Positions 22,468 through 34,900 of a stretch of 64,000 nucleotides of DNA are shown in pieces. The translations under genes and the position numbers were made by a program. Below the pieces are notes generated by a model that saw only the letters and a program-made list of their open reading frames with translations, searched no databases and was not told the DNA's origin. This stretch comes from Entoloma clypeatum (Eukaryota > Basidiomycota > Agaricomycetes > Agaricales > Entolomataceae). Numbering within the stretch: the first letter of the stretch is position 1; each line of letters starts with the position of its first letter. Location of the stretch: the NCBI GenBank assembly GCA_963565915.1, contig OY751489.1:4092001-4156000 (forward strand). Direction: 5' to 3'.

Positions 22468-24140
22468 GGTGGCTGGGCATTAGAGGGGACCGTTGGGCGT
22501 TAGGTGGGGCCATTTGGCATGTTGGGCATGAGTACTCGAGTCGTTGGGCATGAGTGGTGGCTGTTGGGTGGAAGTGGTGGCCAGATGGAGTGGAGGTGGG
22601 GGATAAAACAACTGTGGGAACATTCATTGCCTGTCGAAATCATTGTTTCAACTTTCGGCGATTGCCGAGAGTGCTCAACAGTCAATGCTGAGCAATGAAA
22701 CTCAAGGCCTCGATGCCCAAACTGTGGCATGACAGACCACAGATGTATTTGCTAACTTATGTAGAGATGTGTAGGAACCTATAGATGTAAATATACAGTT
22801 GGATACATGAACTATGTATAGTAGTGAGCCTGTATTCCAAAATTATACATCAAACATAGTCAAAATCGTGATGCAACAGTGCATCATGGGTTTTCTCAAA
22901 CACAAAAAACAAAATTTCCTTACTTCCTCCTTTCCACAACCACTTTAGTCTACATATACTGTACATATACTATTGAAACATGGCATGTACACCTATTCAG
23001 ACCATTCAAACAAAATTCAAGGACTTGATAAGGTGAATATAAGCAAAATAGGTCGAAAATTTGACCAAAGAATTTTGTTTCAGCTTTGGATTCTTCTCAT
23101 TCAGGGGACCTCACAGCACATCTGTTGTTCAAATTTGGTGCATTCATTATGGAGATATAACACTTTTACTGAAATATGCACATTTCATCATTGCTATCTT
23201 ATCTAGAGATCTAAAAATTATACAAGGTGTTTCAGAAGGTGAATACATATATATTGGTGAGTTCTATCATGTTAGGCTGTTGTTAGATCATGGGGGGCAG
23301 GGGGGCACCGCGTGCGCCTGCGCGATGCATTTGCACATTGTTTACTGTTGTTTGGTGTAAAGTGTTGCATCGCTATATGCTCAAATCTGTGGCGAAAATT
23401 CATGAAGTAAATACACATTTATAGACATATGATACTCTGGTACATGATTGATATAGTCTGTAAGCTTACTTCCTCCCGTGTAGCCATATTAAGAAGAAAT
23501 GCGATGTTTTTTGAAATGCGATGTTTTTTGAATTTGTTTACATATATTTGACACATTTGATGTGCGTGTGTCGCGCATCATTGAACATCAAATCAACGCA
23601 TCCATCCATTGCTCACTCCACAGTGAGAGGCACACATATATAACAAAATAACACTGTAATAATATTACAGATACAACGAAAATGGCACTGTAAACCCAGA
23701 TACAAAAAAATAACACTGTAATCATATGTTTTAGCTATGTTTTCTACTCAATTTTTAACCTTTGTGACTCTGAGCAAGACTTTATATACAAGCTAGAAAT
23801 GTATTCCACTCAGTTGTAGCTTCAAAACAAGCCTTGGACTGATGAAATTGGACTATAAGTATCTAGAATATTATGCAGATTACTGAAAAATCTCCGAAAA
23901 TTGTAGAATATTAGGGGGGGTTGGAGGTGTATCCCAAAGGGCAAAAAGACTGGTCTAGACCTGTTTAGACTGGTCTTTTTGCGGTCTAAGTCAAAAAAAA
24001 AATCTAGACTGAACTGCAGTCTAAATTTTCTAAAATGTATAGACCTTAGACCGCGGTTCAGTCCAATGTGGTCTATTTTTCAGTTCAGTTCAGTCAGGTT
24101 CAGGTCTATGTAGACTGAACCTTCGAACACTAATCTAGGT
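22468..24140. repeat. Unclassified interspersed repeat H, copy 1
   Basis: No credible coding region. Over about 1.1 kb (22500-23650) it matches a segment inside Co-G at 50300-51700, including short GTTGGGCATGAG repeats, a TGGAGTGGAGGTGGGGGA stretch, and a TTACTTCCTCCTTTCCACAACCA stretch followed by TCGAAAATTTGACCAAA. The right end (23960-24130) is dense in AGACTGG/CCAGTCT-like words, as in the other copy. It begins immediately after the B2 LTR. It may be a non-autonomous DNA transposon. Confidence 0.6.
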
Positions 24141-24239
24141 AGTACGTGATGTGCCTTACATTTTGCTGTACTTATGTAAGACAGTTCTTTCTTACTTCAT
24201 GTCACTACATACCTAGCTACCCAATAGCAATTGGTCAGG

Positions 24240-24539
24240 CTCAGTGTGTGTGACACTTAAGAAGACTCTCCTGTAAGATTTGTTACACAATCCCATGACA
24301 TACAAATACTGTACAAATAAGTAGACTAGTATATAAGACTGTCCTGATTCTCTGTGCAATATAACACTCTTACTGAGTAACCCCCACCTTGCAAACACCT
24401 CACAAAGGTTAGTAGTAAGGTTCCCCCTCTATTGTAGATACATGATTAGTAGTGCGTAGCATAGAGTACTACTGGACTGCATGATGACCCATCCACTGTG
24501 ATCACCTCCAGTGTTGATGTGATCATATGCTGTTCCAAC
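24240..24539 (+). repeat. Solo Co-G-type LTR, diverged
   Basis: From 24288 to 24539 it matches the Co-G LTRs (ACTAGTATATAAGACTGTCC promoter region, CCCCCACCTTGCAAAC, and the end CTGTTCCAACA). The first part (U3) differs, so the exact start is uncertain. No copia coding sequence is adjacent. Confidence 0.7.
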
Positions 24540-24974
24540 AAAGTGGATATCATTGTTGAGCGATCCTCAGAATGGTTTGGGCAACTTGTTTGACAGTTGA
24601 ACAAAGTAGTACAATGAAACTACACATTTTTGAGCCCATCTGCACCAAATAATTGGTTCTGCCAAAGCTGCAAGGTAGTGAGCAGCAACTGACATTGCAG
24701 AAATTCATCATTAGCTACAGTTGTTCACTGTTGTAATTGAATTTTTGTTTTGGTGTTATATTATTCACAGAAAAGTAAATGTTTCTGAGAATAACATACC
24801 ATAATAGGAAGGAGGGGGGGATGGGGGTCTCAGACCTTGACAAACAAATTCCGACGTGTGGTCTCTCAGCTTAATCCTGCCACCCTCTTGAGTAACGAGG
24901 AAAAGGAGAAGCCCGAATGGCATTATGTTCAATTTGTGCGTGGCATGCGATATTCGCTCTTGTTCACTATTTCT
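24540..24974. other. Intergenic, 3' side of RIF1
   Basis: No gene seen. AT-rich then a G-run (near 24812-24822). Presumably holds the 3' UTR of the minus-strand RIF1 gene. Confidence 0.5.
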
Positions 24975-27900
24975 TCAAGGTTTTGCGCTACTCTTGGCAT
25001 CCCCTCCTGCAAGCCTTCGTGCTATCTGCTCGTTGAGAGCCGTGTGGATCCGGTTGACCACAGCTGTTGCGTGAACTAGATCTTCGACGGGTATCTGCGA
25101 CCCATCGTTCGCCACGACGGTGTAAGCACGCTCGAGTGCATGTATCCGCGCAGAAGTCGTCTGGCTTCGACGAAGAGGCGGGGGACGACCAGGACTGGTG
25201 TGGAGCTGGCTCGTCGTCGGTGCTGTTTGAGAACGATGTTGTGTCTGCCGCTGTGGGGGCCTTGCATTTATGAGAGAGGGGCTCAGAAAAGACCTGTCAT
25301 GAGGACCTGGTATACAGACACTCCTTCAGTGTCGGGTGGCGGGGACGATTCCTTGGTTACCTACCGAGGAGGCCCTCACTTCCATCGGCGTCGTCGGGAT
25401 CGAAGGTATCCTCGACGTCTGTTTTGGGTACGTCATCTGGCAATCTCAATCAGAAACGCAGTCCTCTTCTCCAAAATAGACTTGCATACCTGAGTATGGA
25501 AGTTCTCGCTGCAAATCTATCAGGTCCTGTGCTGAGACTCCAGCCTCCCAACCATCGTACTCTTCCGCTGATGGCGCCGGTGAGGGGGAATGCAATTGTA
25601 CAGAGTTACTGCCAGATACGCTTGGTTCTGACATGCGTTGGGGAGATTCGCCACGAAAAACACCCATGTTTTCGATTTTCATCGAGGACGAAGTTACCCA
25701 GCTTGAGATTCTCTTCCTTTTCCTATCTTGTGTATCTTGCGCGTCGCTTTCTAGAGGCGAGGAGGGTCCCACACTAGACTTACGGACGAAAGCTTGATGC
25801 GGCCGTTCTCGGCTGATCAGATCAGAGTCCGTCTTTCGTCCTTTCTTCCTTTGATGGCCTATCCTATCTCAGTCAGGAAGAAAGCGTCAGTCGCGGGTGA
25901 GGGCTCACCTTCGTTCATATCAACTGGTCCCTTAGCGGAGGGAGAGATCCGGTCGTGTCGAGTACTTTGTGCTCGGGGAGTAAGATCAGGCGCCTCAGGA
26001 GGAGCATTTACTACGCGGGGGCTGGGTGTCCGAAGACCATCTCTACCGTCTGCTTGCAAGCCTCTAATAGAATACTCCTCCAAGTCTCCAAGCGCTGCGG
26101 ACTGGTCCAGCCTGCGCCGTTTCGATTGAGGTTCGGCCACAAAGTCATCTCCCTTGAGAATGGGAGAGGAGGATGGAACGTGTGCGTTCGGGGTTTTGTC
26201 ATCGGTTGGAGACTGACGAGGTTCGTCGTATATTAAAGACATCTCTATATTGGGATTCGGCGGCTGTGAATCTGGGACCGTAGACATACGCTGGGGCACA
26301 GTCTTAAACAATCATGCTCAGGAGTCTCTTTTAGAAGCACACACCGTTTTCTGGGATTCAGAATGATTCGAAAGACCATCCGCGATGCTTCCGCCATATG
26401 CATCCTGAAACCCGAGGAGACATGTTTTGAGGAACTCCGAGTAAAACGGTCTGTATTCCCCGATTCCATGATAGGTCGCATGCCAAAACTTGCTGAAAGC
26501 CATGATTGAGGTACTGGACGGTGGGTCACGTTCAAATACAGATACGAGGAACGCCGAAATCAACTTCAGCGTGTCAACGGAGGGCTTCTGGGACTGCAAG
26601 GCCTCAAGGACACGGCAATAAACAAATCGAACCTGGATGGGAGAATGAGTTCTAACGAGGATCCAAAAAATACCACCCCTACCAAGTCATCATACTCCGA
26701 GCCGAGCATGACCTTCTCCTTGTCGGCCACCCAAAGACAGAGCGGCTTCTCAACTGCGCATATGGCCTGTATCTGATTTGACGGAGGAGAAGACGAAATC
26801 ATCTCTCCAATGTGACGGAGAATCTCGAGGCAATGAGACAAATGTTCAGGCTGGGGAGGGTAGTGTAAGGTGAGTGTCTGCTCAACCAGAAATAAAGCTC
26901 TTGTAAGAAGAGGCTCGCTGTCGGAGAGGCTGACATAGGAGAAGAGCGCGGACACGCCCTTTGGAAATGATATCAAGCTAGGCTGGTGTTAGTGATAGAT
27001 AATATAAAGAGGAGTGAACACACGCTTTGAGCTTAACTTCTCCTATGCACTGAAGTAGCTTTTCTACGAGGGCCGTTGACGATATAGAATCACCGTGTGA
27101 TGATGAGACAGCGGTGCGGAGTGTCCCTTCCCAGAGATTGAACTCATTATCAGTCATCGGCCAAGAGCTGGGCAAAAGGTCAATGAGAGTTCGTGGCTGG
27201 GGTTGAAGGGAAGGTTCTTACTCGAGGGGTATGAGAAGAAGAGAGATCAAGTTTTCCCAGTGCGACGTGCTATCGGGATTTTGCCACGTTCTCGCGAGGA
27301 CCATCCAAAGTTGCCTGGTCACTTCCAACCCAACCTCCCTCTCGCTCCGAGTAGAGACGACATGCAGGAGCGTCGGGATCCCCACCGTAAGTAACTCGTC
27401 ACATAATTCACACCAAGCAACCTTCGTCGGGTCATCATCCAATGGATACTGGTGTTTCAGCACAGTCGCGAGAATAAATTCGGCTGGAAGAGGAAGCCAA
27501 GAGCCTGAAAATACGTTCTTCATCACTATCCATAGTTGCTTAACAAAGACCAAATGGCGCGCTTGATGATTCGGCGTATCTGGTGCCTCGAGGAATCGCG
27601 TGACGATCATTGCGATTTGGCTTGTGAAAGAGGGTGAGGCTGTCAAATGACTGCGTGATCGCTCCTGCGTCAGATCTGCTTGGCTCAGAAGGAGTGATTG
27701 CCAGATCTGGAGAAGCTCCCGCTGCAGATTGTTCAACTACATTTATCCTTGAATCAAGCAGCACTCACCGGTACATGCGTCACTGGTTCTCGTAGCTCTT
27801 TTTCTGCGAAAGATATCCAGAGGTCCACGAGAGCGTTCCAATGATGTGTGACCTCTACTTCTGAGAGCGGCCGCACAGCATCGACCTTGACGTTGTCTAG

Positions 27901-29594
27901 ACATCTGATCACATCCTTCAAGTCCTTGACTTGAGCATCCAAAATCTTGCCGTTCAGCAGGCCCGGTGGAGGTTCAACGTTATCAGTCCAAATGCCGGCA
28001 GCGCTCATGTTAGAGGTACCCACTGCACCTAGCAATCGGTTCAAGAGAAGGAGACCGTCATGTGGATCGGAATTGCGCTCTCCAGCCATCAACTCTTCCA
28101 CGACTATGAGCGCTTTGGTCACATCGTCGACCGTTTCAATAGGGTCCGATCCAGTAACGCTTGGACCAAGAAGGGCGGTCACTAAGCCGATTCCGATACC
28201 GCCTTTCAGCTCTTGTTTAACAACCTTGAAGACACGTCCTCTAAAGTCCTCAAAGTCAGTCGATGCAGCAAGGGGCAGCCGAGAGAAAGCCCAGACGAGA
28301 GACCTCCATACGTGCACATGCAGCGCACGAATGGAGCTATACATATGTGCCAACGCAGCTTCCAGACTAGAAATGCAGAGCTTGAGGGAATGAGGGTGAG
28401 CAAAAATGGAGGCGTCAGATAAGACGACGACGCAGGTTAGGACGACGCAAGCCCAACAAGACTGTTTGACGTCGCGGGACGCGAAAGCCTCTTTAACGAT
28501 GGTTGGCAGATAAAGTTCTTCCTGTGAATGTTTATGTTTCGACATCTGTTCTTGTACGAACTCCCGAAGCGTGTTTAGCAGTGGGTCATGATGACATGCA
28601 GATGACGCGTGTATCTTTGCCAGAGCAAACCCGCTGAGAGCATAAGCAGCTTGCGCGCGGCACTCCACATCGTCAGATACGAGGTGGGCTAAGGTCATTG
28701 GAAAGAGTTTGACGAATGGAGAAGTGAACAACTCTGGATGGAATTTCATGAGACTATGTATAGCCTTCGCAGAATACGATGAGCAATCCATCGGTTGGAA
28801 AAAAGGGAAGCCCTAACCTTGAGGCCATCAAACTTAGCTTGACGTCCCTTCTCTTCGTTGAGAGCTTGTTCCAAGGCCTTTGATATCTCCACCTTCTGAG
28901 CGCTAAGGACGTCGGCCGGAAGTTTTTGCCGCTGGATTATCCAGAAGACAAGTGACCAAGTTTTGCTGGCGTTAGGGGTCGGAAAGGTTGACGCCAAGCC
29001 AACTCCCATAAGGGTACTCAAGAGATCCTCAATATCCCGGGCTGATCCAATATGTGAGACAGAAAGACGGCGGGTTTGGCGTGACCCACCCTTGAATAAG
29101 GTATATAGCGGTGTGAAGCTAAATACGTCGGATATCACTCGAAGGCTATGATGGCACAGGGTGGATAGGTCTCGTGCATACTGTATTTCGTGATCTGACA
29201 TTGGAGCGTCGGCGAGAAAGGACTCGCCTGGTGGCGGAGTTACTCGAAGATCGTATGAGGGGTCAATGATACAGCGTCGTAGGTCTCGGCGGAAAGCGTA
29301 AGTGAGTGATGACGAATGCTCCCTGAAGAACGAGAGCGCGGGTAGAGGCTGGTGAGCTGTCATTATGAGATGCACTTGGGAACGAATTCGTGTTGAGATG
29401 AGGTTGTAGGCTTCTATCAGATCGTGAAGAGAGATATACTCTGCATCATGGTCGTCGATAGATTCCAATATGGTCTCCAAAGGAGACGACAAAAAAGACT
29501 GCTCCATCATGGGATTTGATGTCGTTTCTGATGGTGGCAAGCCTGCCACAGAAGCGGTTTCCGTATTCCGCCTCATGAGTAGATGCAGATCCAT
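24975..29594 (-). CDS. RIF1: RIF1-type telomere/replication-timing protein, 10 exons, about 1393 aa
   Basis: Exons on the minus strand: 29594-28818, 28764-27769, 27736-27222, 27167-27024, 26977-26683, 26632-26345, 26302-25909, 25858-25490, 25436-25365, 25306-24975. All nine introns are GT..AG and 32-58 bp; total coding 4182 bp, divisible by three, with every junction phase consistent. The second intron (32 bp) is unusually short; an earlier donor would make it 47 bp and drop five codons. The N-terminal 600 residues match the fungal Rif1 N-terminal helical-repeat domain as I know it (LIEAYNLISTRIRSQ; FDGLKAIHSL across exons 1-2; LSEVEVTHHWNALVDLW). The C-terminal third is low-complexity, with SSPILKGDDF near residue 1055 and SKRRRLD. 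RIF1 recruits PP1 to delay origin firing and acts at telomeres and breaks. The codons upstream of the ATG stay open for 24 more residues, so the true start may lie further out. Confidence 0.8.
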
Positions 29595-30187
29595 TGCAGA
29601 CTTTAAATCAAGTCCAGTCTGCTCGTGGTAGTTCCGGGCCTGGTCGTCCGGAAGCTTAAGGTTAGGTTAGCTACTGGAGACAGCTTCAGGCGGCCGGACA
29701 TAAATGTTGACGGAGGCGGCAGCAGACCAATAATTGTTGATGTGTAACTCGGAACTTGGACAGACGCGAACAACAGTTTGAACCTGCCAGTGAATCAACG
29801 AGAAAAGGATCTGTCTTTGCCAGTAGCGATTTGCGAATACGCTGCACCTTCGTTAGTTCATGTTCCCGCTACCTTTAGGCAGTGGGTCTTGTAGGCGTTT
29901 CCGAGTCAAAATCAAGGCGGTGGAACGCAACACACATTGGACTCTTTGTTTCGGCCGTCCTGCCTAATATAGTAATAATTATTAATGAGTCACGTGATGC
30001 TCGTATCTGCCCAAAACTACTTTGTTGACAGCTAAGATACTGTAGTATTACGACCGTAGGTTCACATAACACGTAACACGGGGTCGTGAACTGAACCTAT
30101 ATGACCCTCGTAACACATAATGTATCTCCATGAATATGTTCCAAAAGTAACATATTATTTATTTTTCCTGACTACCAAATGCCAGAG
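29595..30187. other. Intergenic, 5' side of RIF1
   Basis: Probable promoter and 5' UTR of RIF1. A CACGTG hexamer lies at about 29992. No ORF here looks conserved; an upstream RIF1 exon cannot be excluded. Confidence 0.45.
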
Positions 30188-30413
30188 GCTCTAGTGATTG
30201 GGATTCAGTGTTTCCCTGAGTCTGAATGCCATTTTTTGTTTGAATACAGGGTGGAATTTTTAAAGCCTTCAGGAGCACAAATTGAGAAGATTATCTGTTA
30301 AAAATGAATGAATTTCTGACCGTAACATGTGACGTGGGCTTGTGAACCCTGTCCTGGTGAACCTATTGTGTAACACGTAACATGGCATGAATCTATGGTC
30401 ATAATACTACAGT
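30188..30413 (-). pseudogene. Partial tandem copy of gypsy I: 5' leader and gag start
   Basis: Nearly identical to 36817-37042, the leader and first gag codons (MLLKALKIPP) of gypsy I. It adjoins the outer edge of the left LTR and is cut off at 30188. It shows that the left LTR is followed, in the sense direction, by the start of another element. Confidence 0.85.
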
Positions 30414-30969
30414 TGTTACGGCGATAGCCTACAACAACAAGTTCAACAGATCGGATCATGTGGGTTCGAACTGGTTCCACAACAAGTCCCTCAATAGGTC
30501 GACTTGGTCAATCAGTGAGTTCCTCAGAAGGACGACTCGGTTCGGGTCAAGCAGAGCTAAGTCCTCGCAAGGCACTTAGTTAGAGAGTGTTCGAAGTAAT
30601 AGACAAGTAAGCGTTGTTTGCCTAGGTCAAGCTGAGGACCTCTACTCTAAGGTTACAGGTCTTATATACGTTATCCTATAGCTATAAATAAGTAAGTGCT
30701 GCGCAGGAGCTAAATAAGCCATTGGTTAGATAGATGTTTCAAGGGGCTGTGGCATAAGAGTCAGAGATAAGGCCGCGAGGCCGTGAGTCATAGATAACGA
30801 GTGAAAATGTATCTAAAAGGGGAATAGTCCGAGTCAGTGTGAGTCATAGCGCTGATAGAGGGGACACATGTCCCTGGGTCGTCAGAGTTAAGTGAAACGG
30901 GGTGTGATGGGGATCAAGGGTTGAAGGGTCGTATGAAGGTATGTAGGAAGAGGGTGAAAAAGTGTAACA
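30414..30969 (-). repeat. Gypsy I 3' LTR
   Basis: 556 bp, minus strand; ends TGTTAC/GTAACA. In the sense direction a TATATAAG box is followed about 25-30 bp later by CCTTAGAG, the same start-like context seen in gypsy B and C. The polypurine tract (AAGGGGGGTAA on the minus strand) lies at 30970-30980. Confidence 0.9.
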
Positions 30970-31010
30970 TTACCCCCCTTCTATGCTTGAAGTCACCGGC
31001 TTCAATGTTT

Positions 31011-31909
31011 TCAAGTTGCCATGTTGTGTATGGCATCGTCGTCAAACTCGTACTGGTCATCTTCCAGCGCTGCATAACCCGGGCCCAAGCACTCGTAGTC
31101 ATAGTGTCCGGGTGCTTTCTTCCAACATTTCTGACACACGTAGTATCCGCATTGACATCAATGTGTCCATCTGCCCTAGCACAAAGACCGCATTTGCGCC
31201 CTTTGTCAATATGTGGCCATCCAGCAGGACGGCGCCAAGGTCCGCTCGGGGAGTGAGCGCGTCCATGTGTGTCAACCTCATAGTCAAGGTAATCGGGTTC
31301 GTTGGTGAGATCGATGGGAGTCTGGGATGATGATCCATGCCCTAATGGAATAGACATGATGGTACGTGTGGTTTTTCTTCTGGAGCGTTTAACAACTCCA
31401 TAGGATTTCTTCTTTCCCTTGACGTCGGTCTTGACGTCGGAAAGGCTTCGGTCGCTGGTCAAGGGCGACGTGGATTCGGGAGGGGACGGAGTGATTTGGG
31501 TGTCTGGGTTTCTGACAACAAGGGGAATTGGGTCGGGGATGGGGGTCGGTTCAGGGGTAGTGGCAAGATCAGGGAAGGGAGTGGTCAAAATAGGGTTCTC
31601 TATGGGTGGGTCGAGGAGTGCAACATCGGGAGTGTTTGTGCGGTTATGGAACAGCCTTGCAAACTGTTGGTAGACACCTCGGCATAAGAGCGTGTCAATG
31701 TGTCCTTCAATGAGTCGGGCGATATTGGCGGTGGTGTCGTAGTGGAACTGGCGGAGGGTGATTAGCCCGAACAATGTGTTGACCAAGAATTGGTCAGTCT
31801 CATCGTCAATGTGCCGCAGCACTCTGTCATCGTGTTTGGGTTTGGTCAGGAGCCTAAAGAGGCGGTGTCGGTGAAGTTCCTTGGTGGCGGTATTGAAAAC
31901 GGTGGTCAT
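31011..31909 (-). pseudogene. Gypsy I third ORF, zinc-finger protein with one frameshift
   Basis: Starts 25 bp after the pol stop, in the element's sense direction. The N-terminal 110 residues are helical (FLVNTLFGLITLRQFHYD), then comes a Pro/Thr/Ser-rich and basic middle. The zinc region reads KCGLC..GHIDVN, then needs a one-base shift near 31150 to continue as CGYYVCQKCWKKAPGHYDYEC and end at a stop at 31011. Unshifted, the ORF runs instead to 30914 inside the LTR and loses the cysteine pattern. Cys-rich segments of the C-x2-C/APGHY type occur in extra ORFs of other fungal gypsy elements (recalled, not searched). Likely nucleic-acid binding, role unknown. Confidence 0.6.
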
Positions 31910-31934
31910 GATGAGAGGATGTGGGTGATTGGGT

Positions 31935-34900
31935 TCAAAGGTGGTGGGTCTGTTTGTAGTATCCCAGCGTTTCTTGTGCTCTTTTTAAGTTGGATTTGGG
32001 TTCCCACGTGTTATCGCTCGATGGGTATCCCATCCACTTGACCAAATACTTGTACCCTCTGCCCTGTCGCTTGTGGGTGAGGATTGCTTCTACTTCGTAC
32101 TCGTGTTCTCCTTCGATCAGATCAGGAGGTGGGTTGTGGAAGTTCGGTCCGTGTGTGTCATTTTCCCGATAAGGTGTTAACAAGGAGGCGTGGAAAACGG
32201 GGTGAATCTTCCATTGTTCTGGAAGCTTCAGTTTGTACGTCATGGGCCCAAGCACCTCGGAAATGGTGAAGGGTCCTTCTCTTTTGGGTGCCAGTTTTCT
32301 GGAAGGGTATCCGATTCAGAGGTTCTTTCCTTCTAGCCATACCTGTTCTCCTTTTCCAAACGGAGTGAAACCTCGTGTTGACCTTTCAGCCATCATCTGA
32401 CGGGCTAGTTCGTGTGCTGCCAGCGCTTCATCTCTTGCTTGTTTCAGCTCTTTGAGCCGTTCTTCTACGCTTGGCACATTTGTTTTGTCAAATGCCAATG
32501 GTATGTCTCTCGGTTCGTATCCCATCATTAGATAGAATGGGGATCGTTTCGTCGTGGAGTGGGTCCTCTGATTATGACAGAACTCCATTGTTGAGTTGTG
32601 ATCGTGCCATGTTTCAGGATTATTCGAACAGAACATTCGGAAATAGATCTCAAGTTCCTGATTTGCACGTTCCGTTTCTCCATCCGTTTGAGGGTGATAA
32701 GCCGTGCTCATCATCAGTTTAATCCCTAGGAGTCGCCCTAGTTCTCTGAAAACCTGAGAAGCGAACTGCGGCCCTCTGTCCGACAGAATAGAGTCTGGGA
32801 GTCCGAATCTTCGGTACACATGGTCCAAATAAAGTTTGGCAGTAAGGGTCCCGTCGGTGGTTTTCGTGCAAGGGATGGAAATTACCCCCTTCGTAGAACC
32901 ATGGTCTACTACGACCATGATACTGTCAAACCCGTTGCTCTCGGGTAGGTCCGTGATGAAGTTGATTGTCGTTTGGGAGAATGGTCTAGCGTCCTTTTGT
33001 GCTTTGATTGGCATCAATCCAGGGTTCATGGGGTGTGTGTTGACTTTCATTTGTTGGCAGGTTGCACATCCTCCAACATAATTCTTGACAAACACGTACA
33101 TTCCTGGCCACCAATAGTTTCGCCTGACCAATTCTAGGGTCTTTAGATGTCCCAGATGTCCACTTGGTAGGGAGTCGTGATATCGTTTTGTTATTTCCCG
33201 ACGCAGAGTCTCATCTGGTGGTACGTAACATCTGTCACGGAAGAATAATATCCCGTCTTCTGTTCTCCATTCTGATAAATGGGATTTAATTGGTGGTGTT
33301 CCTGATTCTTTTAGGGCGGTGATGGCTTTTGAGAAAAGCTCATCGTTCTCGGTTGCTTTTAGGATATCTCCTTGTAGCTCAAGGTCTACTGTTTTGACGA
33401 AAATATCATTTGGCAAAACGATAACGTCTTCGTTATCCGTGTCTTCTTCGGGTATATGGTCCGGTCGCCTTGACAAGGCATCAGACTGGATCATCTTTGA
33501 TCCTGGGGTGTGTACTAGTTTGAGTTCAAACTCGGAGAGATACAATCTCCACCGTGCTTGTTGTCTGTTCAATTTCTGGGGTTCCCGGTAATACGTCAAG
33601 TTCTTGTGATCTGATAGAACCACTGTTGGAAACGGTGACCCAAGGAGGTAGTGCCTCCAGGTTTCCAGTGATCGGATAATTCCCAAGAGTTCCCGATCAT
33701 AGATCTCATAGTTCCGTTCTGGCGCAGAGAACGAGTGCGATATATATCCGCAGGGGTGCCAGTCTCCATTCACATCTTGTTGGCGCAGTACTGCTCCTGT
33801 TGCCCATTTTGATGCATCAGATTCTATGATGAACGGTTTGTCAGTGTTCGGCATCAACAATACCGGTGATTCCGCGAATTTGTCCTTTAATGTGTCGAAT
33901 GCCGTCTGGCAGTCTTCATTCCATTCCCACTCTAGATCCTTTTTGGTTAGATCATTCAGAGGTTTGGCAATGTCCGAGTAGTGTCCGATAAATCTTCGAT
34001 AGAAGTTCCCAAATCTGAGGAAAGATCTGACTTGCTTGACAGTCGTGGGTTCTGGCCATTTTGCTATCCCCGATAACTTAACGGGGTCCATTGCGATTTC
34101 GTTTTCTTTGATAATCAGTCCGAGGTATTCGCACTGCCTGACTCCAAATTCGCATTTTTCCAGGTTGAGATAGAGGTCATTCTCTATCATTTTTCTTAGT
34201 ACGCGGAGCGTCCGTTCGGTGTCGATTTTGTCATTGACCGAGAAGATGAAGATGTCGTCCAAATAAATGAGCAACCATCCCTCTTCGAGTTCTTCTTTGA
34301 AGATTTCGTTCATCATTGCCTGAAATGTGGGTGGCATGCCTGCCAGCCCAAAGAAGGCAACCAAGGGTTCGTACAACCCTCGATTGGTTTTGAATGCAGC
34401 CTTCCATTCATCGCCAGGTTTGATCCGTACGTTGTTGTATCCCCAACACATGTCCAGTTTGGTAAAGACCTTTGCTCCTTTCAGTTTGTCCAGTAAATCT
34501 CCGACCAGGGGTAACGGGTATGTGTTCTTCACTGTTCCCTCGTTCAATCGCCGATAGTCCTGACAGGGTCTGAGTTTATCCGAGTCCTTTTTAGCCACGA
34601 AGAAAAAGGGTGATGCCATGGGTGATTTCGAGGGTCTGATGTACCCCTTTCGAAGGTTCTCATCAAGGAATTCGTCCAATTTAGTTTGTTCTTCCGGTGA
34701 CAAAGGATAAACCTTGCAGTCTTTCGGGATGAAGTCCGGTTTTAAGTCAATTGCGTGGTCCCATGTTTTGTGTTCCGGTAACCTCTCAGATGCCGCTTTC
34801 TCAAACACCTTCTGATACTGATCGTATCGTTCTGGTAGTTCTTTCTTTGGTTTGTCCGTGGTGTCCGTGTTGTGTGTCAGTTTCTGGGAGATCGAGGTTT

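Noticed and set aside
22973..23360. Short ORFs within repeat H copy 1
   Set aside because: They are not preserved in the second copy at 51060-51350, where frames and stops differ.
25446..25772. RIF1 ending at the TGA at 25446
   Set aside because: A GT..AG intron with a CTGAT branch-like site removes this stop, and the next two exons continue in phase to a protein-like C-terminus at 24975.
30188..30413. An ordinary 5-bp target duplication ACAGT for gypsy I
   Set aside because: The left copy is also the first internal sequence of a tandem partial element, so the match cannot be taken as proof of a simple insertion.
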